This document shows, piece by piece, positions 60,620 to 64,000 of a stretch of 64,000 nt of DNA. Position 1 is the stretch's first letter. Every line of letters begins with the position of its first letter. A program made the translations under genes and the position numbers. The stretch is taken from the NCBI RefSeq assembly GCF_000002415.2, contig NC_009916.1, forward strand, positions 1,443,001-1,507,000, given 5' to 3'. The notes beneath the pieces are model-generated. The model was not told the DNA's origin and did no database searches. It was given only the letters and a program-made list of their open reading frames with translations. The DNA is from Plasmodium vivax. Taxonomy: Eukaryota > Apicomplexa > Aconoidasida > Haemosporida > Plasmodiidae.

Positions 60620-63003
60620 TTTCCACGGCCAGGCAAAATAAAAAAAACAATAACAAAGCGTGCTTGCTTCCCGCGCTGCGTACTCAGTGGGGTTGTGTAG
60701 CTACTCCTGCAGATGTTTGCATTCCAGTGTAGGCCGTGCGCCTTATAATGCTCTCTCTTTACCTCTCTCTGTGTTCCTTTTTGCTGCTCGTGTTTTTTAT
60801 TTTTGCTTATCCGCAGGGCTGGCGAGGCTGCGCGTAACGCGTCAATTCGTCAATCCGTTAATCTGTTAATCAGTTTGTTTCACTTATTTTGACATATTTG
60901 CCACTTGTTTATGTTTTTTTTGAAGAGCATAATTTAGCTAGTTGTTCATACTTTTTTTTTTTTTAAACATTAACATATGTGCCACTTGTTCATATTTTTT
61001 TTTTTTACATGCACAATGTGGCCAGTTGTTCATATATTTTTTTTTTTTCCACGTGCGCATTTTGGCTAGTTCGTACATATATATATATATACATATGTAC
61101 ATTTTTTTTTTTTATTTTCCCCCTTTTAACCCCTTCGAACTGAACATACGGGGAAACACGAACTGGGAAAAAGAGTGCCCTCACCCGCTCGGCGCTGAGG
61201 AGCTGGGACAAACCAAATCGATCACTTCTCCAGCGGGTTTGTCTTCCGAGAGAGACATACAGGTCGCACGAAAGAGTGGCCCCTTTTGGTAGGCGCGACA
61301 ATTTGTGGCCAAATTGAGTCAAAAATGTGGCTCCCCCTTGGTTGTGTGCAACGTGGAGGGGTCGCATCGATGGGAAGAAAAAATGGACACGTGGTCTCCC
61401 ACTTTATTCAGCCTAATGGGGGAAAAGAAAAAACAAACGATCACCTTCCTGTATGACCACTTTCGCATTGGAAACCGTTCTGCCGCAACGTTTTGACGTC
61501 CCATCACCGTTGCCACTACGGGTAGGCCTTTACAATTGTAAAAGAAAAAAAAAAAAAAAAAAAAAGCGAAGACGAGAAAGGATGGGAACGCACCGCTGTA
61601 CACTTTTCCCCCGTTCGAAAGGTCACCCGTAGGAGTAACAAAATGGATGTCTCAATGGAGGCACTGCGCGTATCAAACCGACATGATGGGGATCGTTTCA
61701 TTCACTCTTCCTTTGGTGAGCTCCCCCCATTTGTCATGACCAGAGTGTACCCGCTTGACGGCTCAACAGGTGAGCATCAAGAGTTGTTAGAAGTTCTCCC
61801 CCATGTAGGCCGCCTCCACAATGGAGCGCATGGTGAAGGACGTTTTGTAGAGAGGGGGAAGAGCATGAAAGGGGAGGATCCTCCCTGACCACCGTCAGCA
61901 GTTTCCACTTCATTTGGAGATGGCCATAAAAAGGGGACTCACACAAGTTAAACCACCGAGGGGTGGTCCCCACAGCACTCCGGTAAAAAAAAAAAAAAAA
62001 AAAAAAAAACTCATTCGCCCCGCTTACCTTGTTCACTTCGTCCTTTTTGTGCTGACACGGGTGGTCCATGTGACGGGTGAGGGGTATGCACATGTTCCGT
62101 TTAGGCACCCCCCACAAGTCCGCTCATCCGCAAGTCAGCTCGTCTGCTTACTTTCCTATTAAGTAAACGCATACGTGGTAGGTGTGCCTCCCTACATTTG
62201 GGATGGCTACAAAGGTGATGGTCGTGCCGCCGCGAAGTTGCCATCTCGGGCATGTCAGCGGATCGACGTGTCGCGTCGACTCGACCCTGTGACGGGGCGG
62301 TGCGTCCCCATGAGGAATGGCGTGGCGGTCGCGAGGGTGACAAGCGTGTGTAGGTATAAGCGGCAAACCGTTGGGTGCCTTGTGATATCCATTTGGGGAT
62401 GAATTGCATTAACCAAAGCCTACTTCTCCTGAAGAGCGAAAAAAAAAAAAAAAAAAGATGAGCTCACCTGCCCGTGTGTTATGGGCGACGTGGTTGAGCA
62501 CACTTGAAGAGAAGCGCGGAAAAATACCTCCTCGGGGTGAGGAGTCCACTTGAGCATACGAACGGGGGATGTGCACATGTGACCGCCCCGTATGCGCGCC
62601 GAGGGAGGAGCGCGTAGTACGCGGCCTCTACAACGTTGCGGGTTAGAAAGGCGCCACATGGTGTCAGGGGCAGAGCACTGCTGACACTCCGGGGTTTGAA
62701 GAAAAAAAAATAAAGTAAAAAAAAAAAAAAGAAACACACCAAGTTGCACCAAACTGCGTCACCCTAAATTGCATCAAATTGAAGTGGCAAAGAAGCCAAA
62801 CGGCAAAGAAGTCGAACGGCGAAAAACAATGCATCACATCAGTTGACGAATCGAGTGAACCATCGAAAAGGAACAAATCGTGAGCAGCATAAGTGTACAC
62901 CCACAGCCCAAACGAGCGAACGCGCAGCTTCATCGCCCATTAAAGAGAAGGGCTCCCCTACCAACAGCGCCAGCGAAAGCTCGGCAAATGAACGACGCAC
63001 AAA
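60620..63003. other. Divergent 2.4-kb intergenic region
   Basis: Lies between the ATP6AP2-like gene (-) and the last gene (+). Contains the degenerate TTGTTCATA/T-run array (60890-61082), a short (AT)n at 61077-61091, long A/T-runs (61543-61565, 61984-62009, 62439-62456) and a possible set of minus-strand exons (61787-61977 and 62468-62659) described under findings. No firm gene. Confidence 0.5.
60890..61082. repeat. Degenerate ~42-base array: GCCASTTGTTCATA followed by a T-run
   Basis: Four to five units, each with catan-ttkgscnagttgttcata and then 8-13 T residues: around 60890-60922, 60926-60966, 60967-61007, 61008-61048 and 61049-61082. Non-coding. Confidence 0.75.
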
Positions 63004-63947
63004 ATGAAGTACTCAGCTTTTAAGAGCTCCATGAGGTAGGACCCATCTCTCGATGATGTGTTTACATGAAAAAAAAAAAAAAAGAAAAGGGGAGGCAGTT
63101 TGGCTGAAGCGGCTTCGCCAAATGGGTTCTTTACACCATTGTGTTGCGCCGCGGGGGCAGATGAAGGTGCTCGCCCACTTCCCTTCCGCTGCCGCTCTGC
63201 CGATGCCGCTGCACCCATTCCACTTCTTTCCCGTGTCACTTCCTCCCCCCGCAGGTTCGCCGCCAAATTTTGCGGCAACAACAACTACAAGCTCTACGTG
63301 AACAGCGTGCCCCAGTTTTCGACCTTCACCTACGGGAAGCACCTAAAAACGTGAGTCCCTCCGGAGAGCATCCGCAGGGTGAAGCTGGTTCGCAGCTGTA
63401 CCCAGAATCGAGACGGTCACTTCGTCTACCCACTTCTCCGCTAACTTCGTCTACCCACTTCTCCACTCACTTCGTCTGCTCACCCCCACCGCAGCAACCC
63501 GCTGACGAACAGACTGGACGACTTGCTCAAGCGGAACTCCACGCTGATCAGCACCATCAGCATTAACGGACTGGACGACCTCATCACGCAGTCGTCGAAA
63601 ATCGGTGAGTCCCTGCACGACGTGGTTAGGCAAGGCGGCCACTCGGCTATGCTCGTCACCGTGCTACGGAGGTACACCCCTTGGCGCGACTGCGACTGGC
63701 GGAGTGGGCGCACTCGTGTGTGTAAATGTATGAGTGTGCGTATATGTGTTAACGTGTGGATGCCTTGAAATTCTACCCTTTCACTCACCACATTGCTTCC
63801 CCCCCCCCCGTAGAATCCATTTCAATTGCAGACTGGCTGCTCAACCTAGTGGAAGAATATCAATGTATGATAAAATTACACCAGTATGGAGAAAAAAAAA
63901 AAGTTTGCCTGAACGTGCAGGCGAAAAGGCGACGAGTGTACACATGA
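63004..63947 (+). CDS. Plasmodium protein of unknown function, 123 residues
   Basis: Four exons: 63004-63035, 63255-63350, 63495-63604 and 63814-63947, each with GT donor and pyrimidine-rich CAG/TAG acceptor and consistent phases; stop TGA at 63945-63947. The product starts MKYSAFKSSMRFAAKFCGNN, continues through VPQFSTFTYGKHLKTNPLTN and two amphipathic helical segments (RLDDLLKRNSTLISTISING; SIADWLLNLVEEYQCMIKLH) and ends with a basic KKKVCLNVQAKRRRVYT. No signal peptide or membrane span. The basic, Phe/Ser-rich N-terminus could be a mitochondrial presequence, which is a guess. No family recognised. A 12-base A-run (63890-63901) lies in the last exon. Confidence 0.7.
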
Positions 63948-64000
63948 GAGAGGGAGAGAGGGATAGAGAGAGTGAAAGATGGAGAGATGGAGAGAGAGGA

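Noticed and set aside
61643..61888. 81-codon + strand frame starting MDVSMEALRVSNRHDGD
   Set aside because: Overlaps the better-spliced minus-strand candidate; no domain, no span, no neighbouring exons. Could not be decided, so not listed.
62560..62700. Possible tRNA-like sequence near gggtttgaag
   Set aside because: No cloverleaf could be drawn: acceptor and anticodon stems do not pair.
1..64000. CRISPR arrays, insertion sequences, prophage or bacterial defence systems
   Set aside because: Repeats are minisatellites and homopolymers without unique spacers, there is no transposase or integrase, and gene structure is eukaryotic.

Overview
The window looks like a chromosome-internal stretch of a malaria parasite of the Plasmodium vivax/cynomolgi/knowlesi group. 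The signs are GC-rich, low-complexity-laden exons, intergenic DNA full of poly-A/poly-T runs and minisatellites, small GT-AG introns with pyrimidine-rich acceptors, an ApiAP2 regulator, an apicoplast-targeted ribosomal protein and a divergent apicomplexan myosin. The order thiamine-phosphate synthase, myosin E-like gene, giant three-AP2 protein resembles what I remember of P. falciparum chromosome 6 around PF3D7_0613800-0614000. This is memory, not a search.

Layout. 1-2651 (+): 3' part of a Spinster-like MFS transporter, four visible exons. 4085-6481 (+): NAR1, cytosolic Fe-S assembly. 7494-10199 (+): filamin-repeat/coiled-coil protein. 10437-12305 (+): thiamine-phosphate synthase with a long C-terminal extension. 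13779-19646 (+): divergent myosin. 20179-32169 (-): ApiAP2 protein of 3996 residues. 32170-38993: a 6.8-kb divergent intergenic region. 38994-40958 (+): Sec1/Munc18-family protein. 41573-44167 (-): unknown protein with a possible split PH-like C-terminal region. 44990-45199 (-): possible 69-residue membrane protein. 47587-50601 (+): AP-3 beta adaptin. 51354-52194 (-): apicoplast-type ribosomal protein L18, two exons. 53941-57771 (+): lipase maturation factor homologue, four exons. 58328-58740 (-): 64-residue two-exon membrane protein. 59819-60619 (-): 76-residue, four-exon protein resembling the C-terminal membrane segment of the V-ATPase accessory protein ATP6AP2. 63004-63947 (+): unknown 123-residue protein, four exons.

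There is no operon logic, as expected for a eukaryote. Themes are membrane traffic and secretory-pathway maturation (Sec1/Munc18, AP-3 beta, lipase maturation factor, ATP6AP2-like), metabolism and cofactors (NAR1, thiamine-phosphate synthase, apicoplast L18), motility/cytoskeleton (myosin, filamin-like) and transcription (ApiAP2). No bacterial-type system, CRISPR, transposon, tRNA or rRNA was recognised. The most unusual observations are the minimal ATP6AP2-like protein, the myosin switch II substitution, the altered thiamine-phosphate synthase active site with its extra domain, and degenerate repeats in non-coding DNA.
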